This document shows positions 43,831 through 52,223 of a stretch of DNA of 64,000 bases, in pieces (positions within the stretch are counted from its first letter, which is position 1; each line of letters begins with the position of its first letter). The notes beneath the pieces are model-generated. The model did no database searches, was not told where the DNA came from, and saw only the letters and a program-made list of their open reading frames with translations. Source of the stretch: Flavobacterium psychrophilum (lineage in GTDB: Bacteria > Bacteroidota > Bacteroidia > Flavobacteriales > Flavobacteriaceae); assembly GCA_945872245.1 (NCBI GenBank), contig CAMBZB010000009.1:9257-73256 (forward strand). Direction: 5' to 3'. Position numbers and translations under genes: made by a program.

Positions 43831-44844
43831 ATGATAAGAATTGCCATAAATGGTTTTGGAAGGATAGGACGAAATTTATTTCGACTCTTGATCAACCATC
43901 CCACCATTGAGGTCGTGGCCATAAACGATATTGCAGATACAAAAACGATGGCACATCTGATGAAATACGACAGTATTCATGGGGTTTTACCATTTCAAGT
44001 TTCACACGACGAGAAAGGAATCATTATCGATGGAAAACACTTTTTGTTTTTCCACGAGAAAAATATTTCTAACCTGGACTGGAAAAGCAACCGTATTGAT
44101 TGTGTCATTGAATCGACCGGAAAATACAGCACTTTCGAGGAAATCAATGCGCATATTGTAGCTGGAGCCAAAAAAGTAATTCTTTCGGCCCCTTCAGAAG
44201 TGGATTCCATAAAAACGGTAGTTATCGGCGTGAACGAAAATATTCTTGACGGAACTGAAACCATTATTTCAAATGCAAGTTGCACTACTAATAATGCGGC
44301 TCCGATGATAAAAATCATTAACGAACTTTGTGGCATTGAGCAAGCCTATATTACAACCATTCACTCTTATACCACAGACCAAAGTCTACACGATCAACCC
44401 CATAAAGATTTGAGGAGAGCACGAGGCGCAAGTCAATCTATTGTTCCTACTACAACAGGCGCGGCCAAAGCATTGACAAAAATATTTCCCGAATTCGAGG
44501 GCAAAATTGGAGGTTGTGGCATTCGGGTTCCTGTCCCCGATGGCTCCTTGACCGATATAACTTTCAATGTAAAAAGGGGAGTTACGATAAATGAAATCAA
44601 TGGCGCTTTCAAGCGTGCGGCTCAAACTAATTTGAAAGGAATCTTGGATTATACCGAAGACCCAATTGTTTCTGTTGATATTATTGGCAATAAAAACTCC
44701 TGTGTTTTTGATGCGCAACTCACTTCGGTTATTGATAAAATGGTTAAAGTGGTGGGTTGGTACGATAATGAAACCGGCTACTCTTCCCGGATAATCGACC
44801 TGATTGTATTAACAAATCCTAATCGCTCAAAATCAATTTTTTGA
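43831..44844 (+). CDS. gap: glyceraldehyde-3-phosphate dehydrogenase
   Basis: Phosphorylating GAPDH of 337 residues. NAD site: AINGFGRIGRNLFRLL. Active site: ISNASCTTNNAAPMIKI with the catalytic cysteine, and TTIHSYTTDQSLHDQ with the histidine. Other conserved parts are RARGASQSIVPTTTGAAKAL, RVPVPDGSLTDIT and WYDNETGYSSRIIDLI. It oxidises G3P to 1,3-bisphosphoglycerate in glycolysis, or the reverse. The related Epd is unlikely given the canonical SCTTN pocket. Its last 12 bases overlap the end of convergent lpxK. Confidence 0.94.
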   Translation: MIRIAINGFGRIGRNLFRLLINHPTIEVVAINDIADTKTMAHLMKYDSIHGVLPFQVSHDEKGIIIDGKHFLFFHEKNISNLDWKSNRIDCVIESTGKYSTFEEINAHIVAGAKKVILSAPSEVDSIKTVVIGVNENILDGTETIISNASCTTNNAAPMIKIINELCGIEQAYITTIHSYTTDQSLHDQPHKDLRRARGASQSIVPTTTGAAKALTKIFPEFEGKIGGCGIRVPVPDGSLTDITFNVKRGVTINEINGAFKRAAQTNLKGILDYTEDPIVSVDIIGNKNSCVFDAQLTSVIDKMVKVVGWYDNETGYSSRIIDLIVLTNPNRSKSIF

Positions 44845-45864
44845 CATTCTTTTACGTGTTTCCACATAATCCGTAATTGTTTTATCAAATTTTTCAGCCG
44901 CAGAAAGAAATGAACTTCGTATAGGCAAATAGAAAAGTTGCTCCTTTAGAATGCTGTCCTTCAATCTTACGAAATCTTTTTCGGTGGTAATAATAATCTT
45001 GCCTTGTGCTTTATTTTGTATTTCCATCAGATCTTTTTCCGAAAAATGATGATGGTCAGGAAAAACCAATTGCTCCTCTTTTTCACTTTGTAAATATTTA
45101 AAAAACGGTTCTGGTTTTGCAATTCCCGCCAAAAACAATTTATCAACATTCCTGACTTCACTTACCTTGATGGATTTAACTTCCGAAAAGAGGAATTCAT
45201 CATAATCTATATAAGAAAAATAAAGTTCTTGAGTGGAAGTAGGATTCAGTTTGGCTTGAATTTCTCTCTGTTCGTCAGCCGAAAGAGTTGTGGGACATTT
45301 CGTGACAATAACCAAATTGGCTCTTTTTGCACCGGCTCTTCTTTCGCGCAAATTTCCCGTTGGCAATATAAAATCATCTGAATATAAATCGCCATAAGAA
45401 GTCAGCAAAATATAGAAACCCGCTTTCACTTTTCTATGTTGAAATGCATCGTCTAATAATAGGACCTCTAGTTTATTGGTTTGCGAAAGTAATTTTTCGA
45501 TGCCGTTTTTTCTATTGGCATCAACGGCAACCTGAATGTTCTGGAATTTTTTATAAAATTGGAATGGCTCATCTCCAAGAATTTCAGCATTTGAAGTGGA
45601 ATTAGCCAAAATGAAACCTTTCGATTTTCTCTTGTAACCACGACTCAATGTGGCCACTTTATAGTTTGGGGAAAGCAACTGAATCAAATATTCAATTTGT
45701 GGAGTTTTCCCTGTGCCGCCAACGCTTAAATTGCCGACCGCGATAATGGGAACATCAAAAGAATAGTATTTAAAAACATTCCTATCAAAAAGAAAATTCC
45801 GAATACCTGTAATGAATCCATACAAAAGGGCAAACGGAAACAGTATTTTTCGAAGTAAAATCAT
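44833..45864 (-). CDS. lpxK: tetraacyldisaccharide 4'-kinase
   Basis: Lipid A 4'-kinase of 343 residues from the ATG at 45864 (MILLRKILFPFALLYGFITG, the membrane-associated N-terminus usual for the family); an upstream in-frame start at 45969 would add 35 unlikely residues. The P-loop is NLSVGGTGKTPQIEYL, and LSRGYKRKSKGF, GDEPFQFYKKF, and VLLLDDAFQHRKV follow. It phosphorylates the lipid A precursor at the inner membrane. The 3' end overlaps convergent gap. It diverges from the Nif3-like gene. Confidence 0.93.
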   Translation of the reverse strand: MILLRKILFPFALLYGFITGIRNFLFDRNVFKYYSFDVPIIAVGNLSVGGTGKTPQIEYLIQLLSPNYKVATLSRGYKRKSKGFILANSTSNAEILGDEPFQFYKKFQNIQVAVDANRKNGIEKLLSQTNKLEVLLLDDAFQHRKVKAGFYILLTSYGDLYSDDFILPTGNLRERRAGAKRANLVIVTKCPTTLSADEQREIQAKLNPTSTQELYFSYIDYDEFLFSEVKSIKVSEVRNVDKLFLAGIAKPEPFFKYLQSEKEEQLVFPDHHHFSEKDLMEIQNKAQGKIIITTEKDFVRLKDSILKEQLFYLPIRSSFLSAAEKFDKTITDYVETRKRMSKN

Positions 45865-45917
45865 ACTACGAAAGTATACTATTTTATCATTATAAAAAAG
45901 TTGAGTTAATAATTCAT

Positions 45918-45925
45918 TAACTTTG
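45918..45925 (+). promoter_or_regulatory. -7 promoter box for the Nif3-like gene
   Basis: TAACTTTG matches TAnnTTTG in the lpxK/Nif3 divergent spacer, 58 bases before the GTG start at 45984. Confidence 0.5.
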
Positions 45926-45983
45926 TTTATTCGAAAAAAGCAAAGATGAAATCGAAGATTCACGAACACAAAAAAACTGAACA

Positions 45984-47081
45984 GTGAGTAAAATTAAAGA
46001 AATAATTTCCGTACTCGAAGAAATGGCGCCACTGGCTTATGCCGAAGATTTTGACAATGTCGGTTTATTGGTCGGAAATCAAGAATTGGATGCAACGGGA
46101 GTTTTAGTTTGTCACGATGCATTGGAAAGCGTGATTGATGAAGCAATTGTAAAAAAATGCAATTTGGTGGTTTGTTTTCATCCCATTTTGTTTTCCGGAT
46201 TGAAGAAAATCACGGGCAAAAACTATGTGGAAAGAGCAGTCATAAAAGCCATAAAAAATGATATTGCCATTTATGCCGTTCATACCGCATTAGACAATCA
46301 TCAAGATGGCGTGAATAAAATATTTGCCGATGCACTAGGTTTGACTATGACAAAAATTCTGATTCCAAAACAAAATTTCATTCGGAAATTAGTCACGTAC
46401 ACCATTCCAGAAAATGCTGAACAGCTTCGAAATTCACTATTTGACGAAGGTGCGGGAAGTATCGGCAACTACGAAAATTGCAGTTTCAACTCGAAAGGCA
46501 TTGGAACATATATGGGAAATGAACACAGCAATCCCGAGATTGGTGAGCGATTTGAATTTGTGGAAAACGAGGAAATCAAAATCGAAGTAACTTTCGAAAA
46601 ACATTTGGAAAATAAAATCCTGAAAGCCCTTTTCAAAAATCATGTTTATGAGGAAGTGGCTTATGAAATTTATGATTTGCAAAACAAAAATCAAAATATC
46701 GGATTGGGAATGATTGGCGAATTGAGTGTTTCAATGAATGAAAAAGATTTTCTGAATTTCGTAAAAGATAAAATGCAAAGCGAAGGGATTCGGCATAGCG
46801 CATTCTTAGGGAAACCCATAAAAAAAGTAGCCGTCCTAGGTGGTTCCGGAAGTTTTGCAATAAAAAATGCCATTCAGGCCGAAGCAGACGTCTTTTTGAC
46901 GGCAGATTTAAAGTATCACCAATTTTATGAAGCTGAAAATCAGATTCTTTTGGCCGACATTGGACATTTTGAAAGCGAACGTTATACAAAAAATTATATT
47001 GTTGATTTTCTTCGGAAAAAAATCCTTAATTTTGCAATCGTTTTATCAGAAGAAAATACAAATCCAGTTAAGTACTTATAG
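45984..47081 (+). CDS. Nif3-like dinuclear metal centre protein
   Basis: Nif3/YbgI family protein of 365 residues with GTG start at 45984 (MSKIKEIISVLEEMAPLAYAE). Metal-site motifs are VCFHPILFSGLKKI, VHTALDNHQDGVN and the C-terminal DIGHFESERY. The middle about 110 residues form the PII/CutA-like insertion seen in longer family members. It assembles as a hexamer with two metals per subunit; some members have GTP cyclohydrolase-like or hydrolase activity, but no agreed role exists. It is followed 10 bases later by the coiled-coil protein gene. Confidence 0.9.
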   Translation: MSKIKEIISVLEEMAPLAYAEDFDNVGLLVGNQELDATGVLVCHDALESVIDEAIVKKCNLVVCFHPILFSGLKKITGKNYVERAVIKAIKNDIAIYAVHTALDNHQDGVNKIFADALGLTMTKILIPKQNFIRKLVTYTIPENAEQLRNSLFDEGAGSIGNYENCSFNSKGIGTYMGNEHSNPEIGERFEFVENEEIKIEVTFEKHLENKILKALFKNHVYEEVAYEIYDLQNKNQNIGLGMIGELSVSMNEKDFLNFVKDKMQSEGIRHSAFLGKPIKKVAVLGGSGSFAIKNAIQAEADVFLTADLKYHQFYEAENQILLADIGHFESERYTKNYIVDFLRKKILNFAIVLSEENTNPVKYL

Positions 47082-47091
47082 ACAATAGAAT

Positions 47092-47871
47092 ATGGCGACT
47101 ACAAAAGAATTGAGTGTTGAAGACAAATTAAGAGCAATTTACGATTTACAATTGATTGACTCTCGAATTGACGAAATTAGAAACGTTAGAGGTGAACTTC
47201 CTCTAGAAGTGGAAGATTTAGAAGATGAAGTGGCTGGATTAAGTACCCGTTCAGAAAAATTGAAAAGTGAATTGGAGACTATCGAAGAACTCATCAAGGT
47301 ACGTAAAAATACCATTGACGAGCATAAGGAAGCAATCAAAAGATACACTAAACAACAAGAAAGTGTGCGTAACAATAGAGAATTCAACTCCTTGACAAAG
47401 GAAGTGGAATTTCAAGAGTTGGAAATTCAATTGGCCGAGAAGCAAATCAAGGAAATGAAAGCTTCTATGGAACACAAAAAAGAAATTATCGAACAATCAA
47501 AAGAGAGATTAGAAATTAAATCGAATCATTTGAAACATAAAAAATCAGAATTAGATGCTATTATGTCGGAGACTGAAAAAGAAGAAGCCTTTTTATCTGA
47601 GAAATCAGCTGAATACCAACAATTAATCGAAGAAAGATTATTGGCTGCTTATAACAGAATTAGAAGTAGTGTTCGCAACGGATTGGCCGTTGTTTCTATA
47701 GAAAGAGGAGCATCTGCAGGATCATTTTTTACCATCCCGCCACAAACTCAAGTTGAGATTGCTGCCAGAAAAAAAATCATAACTGATGAACACTCCGGAA
47801 GAATATTAGTCGACAGCGTTCTCGCTGAAGAAGAAAAAGAGAAAATGGAAAAGCTTTTTGCTAAATTCTAA
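47092..47871 (+). CDS. coiled-coil protein with degenerate C4 zinc-ribbon
   Basis: Protein of 259 residues. Residues about 10-180 are one long charged coiled coil. The C-terminus aligns with the C4-type zinc-ribbon that normally reads CxGC...PPQ...CExCGR: here ASAGSFFTIPPQTQ and IITDEHSGRILV keep the frame, but the four cysteines are Ser208, Ser211, Asp232 and Ser235. The protein therefore cannot bind zinc there. It follows the Nif3-like gene by 10 bases, an arrangement common in Bacteroidota, so the two probably work together. Family members are poorly characterised. A terminator follows directly. Confidence 0.85.
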   Translation: MATTKELSVEDKLRAIYDLQLIDSRIDEIRNVRGELPLEVEDLEDEVAGLSTRSEKLKSELETIEELIKVRKNTIDEHKEAIKRYTKQQESVRNNREFNSLTKEVEFQELEIQLAEKQIKEMKASMEHKKEIIEQSKERLEIKSNHLKHKKSELDAIMSETEKEEAFLSEKSAEYQQLIEERLLAAYNRIRSSVRNGLAVVSIERGASAGSFFTIPPQTQVEIAARKKIITDEHSGRILVDSVLAEEEKEKMEKLFAKF

Positions 47872-47882
47872 AACCATTTAAG

Positions 47883-47908
47883 TCCCGATAAACATCGGGA
47901 TTTTTTTT
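47883..47908 (+). terminator. terminator after the coiled-coil gene, abutting the next start
   Basis: TCCCGAT and ATCGGGA form a 7-bp stem with loop AAAC, followed by eight Ts. Only three bases separate the T-tract from the ATG of the hydrolase gene. Confidence 0.88.
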
Positions 47909-47911
47909 ATT

Positions 47912-48763
47912 ATGACAAAACCCGTATATTTCCTTTATACCAAATCCATCGGATTATACCTTAATTTTTTAAGTTTTATATATCCTGAAAAAGCGAAGCA
48001 AATAGCTTATTCTCTTTTTGCTGAACCAAGGAAAGGAAGATTATTTAAAAGCAATCTCCCTAAGAATCTGGAAGAAGCGGAAATTGAAAGTTTTTATTTT
48101 AAAGAACAAAAGTTCAAATCCTATATATGGAAAGGAAATCAAACCGTAATTATATTAGTTCACGGTTGGGAAAGCAATTCCTTGCGTTGGCAAAAACTGC
48201 TGCCCTATTTAAAAGAAACAGGAAGTACGATTATTGCGATTGACGCGCCCGCGCATGGCCTGTCAAGCGGTAATAAATTTGACATACCTAAATACGCGGC
48301 CTATATAAACATAGTTGCGAAAAAATACAATCCAAAATATCTTATTGGACATTCATTGGGAGGGAAAACTTGTTTGTATTATCAATATTTTTATAAGAAT
48401 AAAAATATCGAAAAAATAGTAACGCTAGGTTCTCCAAGTGATTTCAAAATTCTACTCAACAAATACATCAAGTTATTAAGTTTAAATACCAATATCAAAA
48501 AGAGTTTAGAAGTTCAATATCGTAAAATTTTTAGGTCAAGCCTAACTTTTTTTTCAGGTAAACATTTCGCCTCAAAAATAAATACCAGAGGACTCATAGC
48601 CCACGACATCTCCGATTCTGTGGTTGCATATGAAGAAGGAAAAAAAATAGCAAGTGGCTGGAAAGATTCTATTTTTATAGAAACAAAAGGTTTAGGGCAT
48701 AGTATGCACGATGAAGATTTATATCAAAAAATCACCCAATTTTTGTTAGAAGACTTAAAATAG
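47912..48763 (+). CDS. alpha/beta-fold hydrolase
   Basis: Serine hydrolase-like protein of 283 residues. The oxyanion HGW loop is IILVHGWESNSLRWQ, IIAIDAPAHGLSSG follows, the nucleophile elbow is YLIGHSLGGKTC, and the catalytic histidine is in KGLGHSMHDEDLY. No signal peptide. The substrate is unknown; esterase or lipase-like activity is the default inference. Its ATG is three bases after the upstream terminator T-tract, so how it is transcribed is unclear. No promoter box was recognised in the coding tail of the preceding gene. Confidence 0.85.
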   Translation: MTKPVYFLYTKSIGLYLNFLSFIYPEKAKQIAYSLFAEPRKGRLFKSNLPKNLEEAEIESFYFKEQKFKSYIWKGNQTVIILVHGWESNSLRWQKLLPYLKETGSTIIAIDAPAHGLSSGNKFDIPKYAAYINIVAKKYNPKYLIGHSLGGKTCLYYQYFYKNKNIEKIVTLGSPSDFKILLNKYIKLLSLNTNIKKSLEVQYRKIFRSSLTFFSGKHFASKINTRGLIAHDISDSVVAYEEGKKIASGWKDSIFIETKGLGHSMHDEDLYQKITQFLLEDLK

Positions 48764-48886
48764 ATTTTTATATTTTTAGTACTACTTAGAATTTAAAAGA
48801 AGTAATATTAAATCTAAGACAACTAAACCTAATCCTCCAAAATTCCAAATAACTCAGGCATAAAAAAATCTAACAAACAATTTGAC

Positions 48887-48894
48887 TATTTTTG
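48887..48894 (+). promoter_or_regulatory. -7 promoter box abutting the rluF start
   Basis: TATTTTTG matches TAnnTTTG, but ends only four bases before the rluF ATG at 48899. Transcription would begin at or inside the start codon. Confidence 0.5.
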
Positions 48895-48898
48895 CCTT

Positions 48899-49711
48899 AT
48901 GGAAGAAAATCTAAAACGCCTCAACAAATTCATCGGAGAAACAGGCTATTGTTCTCGCCGTGAAGCCGACAAAATCATTGAAGAAGGTCGCGTAACCATC
49001 AACGGAATCATACCGGAATTAGGCACAAAAGTATCTCAAGACGACGAAGTACGCATTGACGGCAAGTTGATTCGGGAGAAAAACGAAAAACCTGTTTATT
49101 TGGCTTTCAACAAACCCGTTGGCATTGAATGTACCACCAACTTAGAGGTTCGCAACAACATCGTAGATTACATTAATTATCCCAAACGTATTTTCCCTAT
49201 TGGACGTTTGGACAAAGCCAGCGAAGGCTTGATTTTTATGACCAATGACGGAGATATTGTCAATAAAATTCTTCGCGCCAGAAACAATCACGAAAAAGAA
49301 TATACCGTAACAGTAAACAAACTCATCACGAATCGTTTTATTGAAAAAATGGGTAATGGCGTACCCATTTTGGATACTGTCACCCGAAAATGCAAGGTAG
49401 AAAAAATCAGTTCGACCACTTTTAAAATCGTTCTAACACAAGGTTTAAATCGTCAAATTCGTAGAATGTGCGAATATCTAGGCTACGAAGTTACGGCTCT
49501 AAAACGAATTAGAATTATCAATATTTCGCTTGATGTTCCCGTAGGAAGATTTCGTGATTTAACCGATGCGGAAATCAAAGAACTCAACCAGCTCATTGAA
49601 CCGTCAAGCAAAACCGAAGAAGCGAGTTTACCCAAACAAGAACCCAAAAAAAGAAGAACTGAATTCATAAAGAAAGATGACCCTCGATTTAAGAAAAGAG
49701 GAGATTATTAG
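48899..49711 (+). CDS. rluF: 23S rRNA pseudouridine synthase RluF-type
   Basis: Pseudouridine synthase of 270 residues with an N-terminal S4 RNA-binding domain (RLNKFIGETGYCSRREADKI) and the RsuA-family catalytic motif IGRLDKASEGLIFMTNDGD. GLNRQIRRMCEYLGYEVTAL is the conserved C-terminal element; a basic tail (KKRRTEFIKKDDPRFKKRG) follows. E. coli RluF modifies U2604 of 23S rRNA; RluB is an alternative label. The promoter -7 box is only four bases upstream of the ATG, so the message may be leaderless. Confidence 0.88.
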   Translation: MEENLKRLNKFIGETGYCSRREADKIIEEGRVTINGIIPELGTKVSQDDEVRIDGKLIREKNEKPVYLAFNKPVGIECTTNLEVRNNIVDYINYPKRIFPIGRLDKASEGLIFMTNDGDIVNKILRARNNHEKEYTVTVNKLITNRFIEKMGNGVPILDTVTRKCKVEKISSTTFKIVLTQGLNRQIRRMCEYLGYEVTALKRIRIINISLDVPVGRFRDLTDAEIKELNQLIEPSSKTEEASLPKQEPKKRRTEFIKKDDPRFKKRGDY

Positions 49712-49724
49712 ATAAAAATTTTCA

Positions 49725-49766
49725 AAAAAGCAAAACCCAAGACTCTCATCTTGGGTTTTGCTTTTT
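49725..49766. terminator. strong bidirectional terminator between rluF and folD
   Basis: A perfect 18-bp stem (AAAAAGCAAAACCCAAGA and its complement) with loop CTCTCA, and T-tracts on both strands, separates these convergent genes. Confidence 0.93.
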
Positions 49767-49780
49767 AAATTTTAAAAATA

Positions 49781-50662
49781 TTATTTTTTCATTCTGATTT
49801 GTCTTGCCAAAAGGGTGTTTTTCAGCAACATTGCAATAGTCATCGGTCCTACTCCACCAGGAACGGGCGTTATAAAAGAGGATTTTTTGCTTACACTATC
49901 GAAATCAACATCACCGGTAATTACATATCCTTTTGGGTGCGAAGCATCTTCTACTCGCGTAATACCAACGTCAATAACTACAACACCTTCTTTCACCATA
50001 TCCCCTTTTAGGTAATTCGGAACGCCAAGAGCGGTGATGATAATATCGGCATTCTTGGTAAAATCTTCAATGTTCTTGGTTCTACTGTGAGTCAATGTTA
50101 CTGTTGAATCTCCCGGATACCCTTTACGACTCATTAAAATACTCATTGGGCGGCCCACAATATGGCTACGACCAATAACTACAGTATGTTTTCCCGATGT
50201 TTCTACCTTGTAACGCTCTAATAATTCCATTATTCCATATGGGGTAGCTGGTAAAAACGTCTCCATTTCTAAGGCCATTTTTCCGAAATTGGCTGGGTGA
50301 AAACCATCCACATCTTTATCAGGATCAATCGCCATCAGAATTTTATGCTCATCAATATGTTTAGGCAAAGGCAATTGAACAATAAATCCATCTATGTTAT
50401 CATCTTCGTTTAGTTCATTTATTTTTTCAAGCAATTCCGTCTCCGAAATAGTTTCGGGCAACGCCACCAAGGTAGATTCAAATCCTATTTGTTGACACGA
50501 CCTAACTTTGCTTCCCACATAAGTTAGACTAGCTCCGTTATTACCAACAATAACTGCCGCCAAATGTGGCACTTTCTGGTCTTTGGCAACCATCTTTTGC
50601 ACTTCAACAGCAATCTCGTTTTTAATGTCTTCTGATGTTTTTTTTCCGTCTAGTAATTGCAT
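49781..50662 (-). CDS. folD: methylenetetrahydrofolate dehydrogenase/cyclohydrolase
   Basis: Bifunctional folate enzyme of 293 residues that interconverts methylene-, methenyl- and formyl-THF. Landmarks: LAAVIVGNNGASLTYVGSK with the catalytic lysine-containing YVxxK motif, GFIVQLPLPKHIDEHKIL, the NADP-binding VVIGRSHIVGRPMSILMSRK, and FITPVPGGVGPMTIAMLLKN. It is cytoplasmic and feeds one-carbon units to purine and methionine pathways. It lies 69 bases downstream of ffh on the same strand, with an inverted repeat in the gap. Confidence 0.96.
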   Translation of the reverse strand: MQLLDGKKTSEDIKNEIAVEVQKMVAKDQKVPHLAAVIVGNNGASLTYVGSKVRSCQQIGFESTLVALPETISETELLEKINELNEDDNIDGFIVQLPLPKHIDEHKILMAIDPDKDVDGFHPANFGKMALEMETFLPATPYGIMELLERYKVETSGKHTVVIGRSHIVGRPMSILMSRKGYPGDSTVTLTHSRTKNIEDFTKNADIIITALGVPNYLKGDMVKEGVVVIDVGITRVEDASHPKGYVITGDVDFDSVSKKSSFITPVPGGVGPMTIAMLLKNTLLARQIRMKK

Positions 50663-50677
50663 TTTTAAAAAAGTTTA

Positions 50678-50719
50678 AAGTTTAAAGTTTCAGGTTCAAC
50701 AAGTTGAAACCTTAAACTT
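50678..50719. repeat. imperfect inverted repeat between ffh and folD
   Basis: Arms at 50678-50693 and 50704-50719 match at 14 of 16 positions, with a ten-base loop. The left arm is part of a short AAGTTTA tandem. It may attenuate read-through from ffh into folD. Confidence 0.55.
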
Positions 50720-50731
50720 GATACATATATT

Positions 50732-52090
50732 CTATCTCATTCCCGGCATTCCACCTGGCATTCCTTTCATATTACCCATCATTTTCATCATATTCTTACC
50801 TCCCGGCCCTTGCATCATTTTCATCATTTTACTCATTTGCTCAAACTGTTTCATCAGTTGGTTGACCTGCTCAATTTTAGTTCCAGAACCTTTTGCAATT
50901 CTGGTTTTTCTTTTCATATCAATTATGGCGGGTTTTGTTCGCTCTATTGGAGTCATCGAATGTATTATTGCTTCGATATATTTAAAAGCATCATCTTCAA
51001 TTTCAACATCTTTCATCGCTTTTGAAGCACCTGGTATCATGCCGACCAAATCTTTCATATTTCCCATTTTCTTTACCTGCTGAATTTGGGAAAGGAAATC
51101 ATCGAAGCCAAATTCGTTCTTAGCAATTTTCTTTTGGATTTTCCTGGCTTCTTCCTCATCATAATGTTCTTGTGCTATTTCCACCAAAGACACAACATCA
51201 CCCATTCCTAAGATTCGTTCTGCCATACGTTCTGGGTAGAATAAATCAATAGCTTCCATTTTTTCGCCAGTCCCTACAAATTTAATGGGTCTATTAACCA
51301 CCGATTTAATCGAAAGGGCAGCTCCACCTCGGGTATCACCATCTAATTTGGTTAAGATTACACCATCAAAATTCAATCTATCGTTAAATGTTTTTGCTGT
51401 ATTCACCGCATCTTGACCTGTCATTGCGTCCACAACAAACAAAGTTTCATGTGGCTGAATTGCCTTGTGAACATTGGAAATCTCGGTCATCATGGCCTCA
51501 TCGACTGCTAAACGACCTGCGGTATCGACAATTACGACATTAAACCCATTGGATTTGGCGTATTTGATTGCATTTTGGGCAATTTCTACTGGATTTTTAT
51601 TTTCCGGTTCTGAATACACCTCAACAGCTATCGAATCTCCAACAACATACAATTGTTGAATTGCCGCTGGACGATAAATATCACAAGCCACCAAAAGTGG
51701 TTTTTTGTTCTTTTTGGTCTGAAGATAATTGGCCAATTTCCCGGAAAAAGTGGTTTTTCCAGAACCTTGTAATCCCGACATTAAAATAACGGTTGGATTT
51801 CCTGATAGATTAATTCCAGCAACATCGCCCCCCATCAGTTCCGTCAATTCATCTTTGACAATTTTAACTAATAATTGTCCCGGCTGAATAGTTGTTAATA
51901 CATTTTGACCAATGGCTTTTTCTTTTACTCTAGTAGTAAAATCTTTAGCTATTTTAAAATTGACATCAGCATCTAATAAGGCACGACGAACTTCTTTTAA
52001 AGTATCGGCAACGTTAACTTCGGTTATTCTTCCATGACCCTTGAGTACATGAAAGGCTTTGTCTAATTTTTCGCTTAAATTATCGAACAT
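50732..52090 (-). CDS. ffh: signal recognition particle protein Ffh
   Basis: SRP GTPase of 452 residues that binds 4.5S RNA and signal peptides and delivers ribosomes to FtsY. The N domain is helical; the G domain has MSGLQGSGKTTFSGKLANYL, the DTAGRLAVDEAMM motif and ILTKLDGDTRGGAALSI. The methionine-rich M domain begins near residue 325 (DFLSQIQQVKKMGNMKDLV) with RIAKGSGTK for RNA binding, and ends in a Gly-Met tail (GNMKGMPGGMPGMR). No 4.5S RNA gene is seen nearby. Confidence 0.97.
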   Translation of the reverse strand: MFDNLSEKLDKAFHVLKGHGRITEVNVADTLKEVRRALLDADVNFKIAKDFTTRVKEKAIGQNVLTTIQPGQLLVKIVKDELTELMGGDVAGINLSGNPTVILMSGLQGSGKTTFSGKLANYLQTKKNKKPLLVACDIYRPAAIQQLYVVGDSIAVEVYSEPENKNPVEIAQNAIKYAKSNGFNVVIVDTAGRLAVDEAMMTEISNVHKAIQPHETLFVVDAMTGQDAVNTAKTFNDRLNFDGVILTKLDGDTRGGAALSIKSVVNRPIKFVGTGEKMEAIDLFYPERMAERILGMGDVVSLVEIAQEHYDEEEARKIQKKIAKNEFGFDDFLSQIQQVKKMGNMKDLVGMIPGASKAMKDVEIEDDAFKYIEAIIHSMTPIERTKPAIIDMKRKTRIAKGSGTKIEQVNQLMKQFEQMSKMMKMMQGPGGKNMMKMMGNMKGMPGGMPGMR

Positions 52091-52176
52091 AATTTTTAAT
52101 TTTATTGAATTGCAAAGATAAACTAATTAGAGAATTTGACAATTAGATAATTATATAAATGAAGTAGTTTTAAAAT

Positions 52177-52207
52177 AAAAAAACCTGCTTAATTAGCAGG
52201 TTTTTTT
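52177..52207. terminator. terminator downstream of the 151-aa lipoprotein gene
   Basis: AAAAAAACCTGC and GCAGGTTTTTTT form a 12-bp stem with a seven-base loop. It terminates the minus-strand lipoprotein gene before ffh. Confidence 0.88.
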
Positions 52208-52223
52208 ATTTTTGAATGAGGAA

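Noticed and set aside
45865..45969. Longer N-terminus for lpxK
   Set aside because: The extra 35 residues do not fit the family and the -7 box of the divergent Nif3-like gene lies in this stretch.
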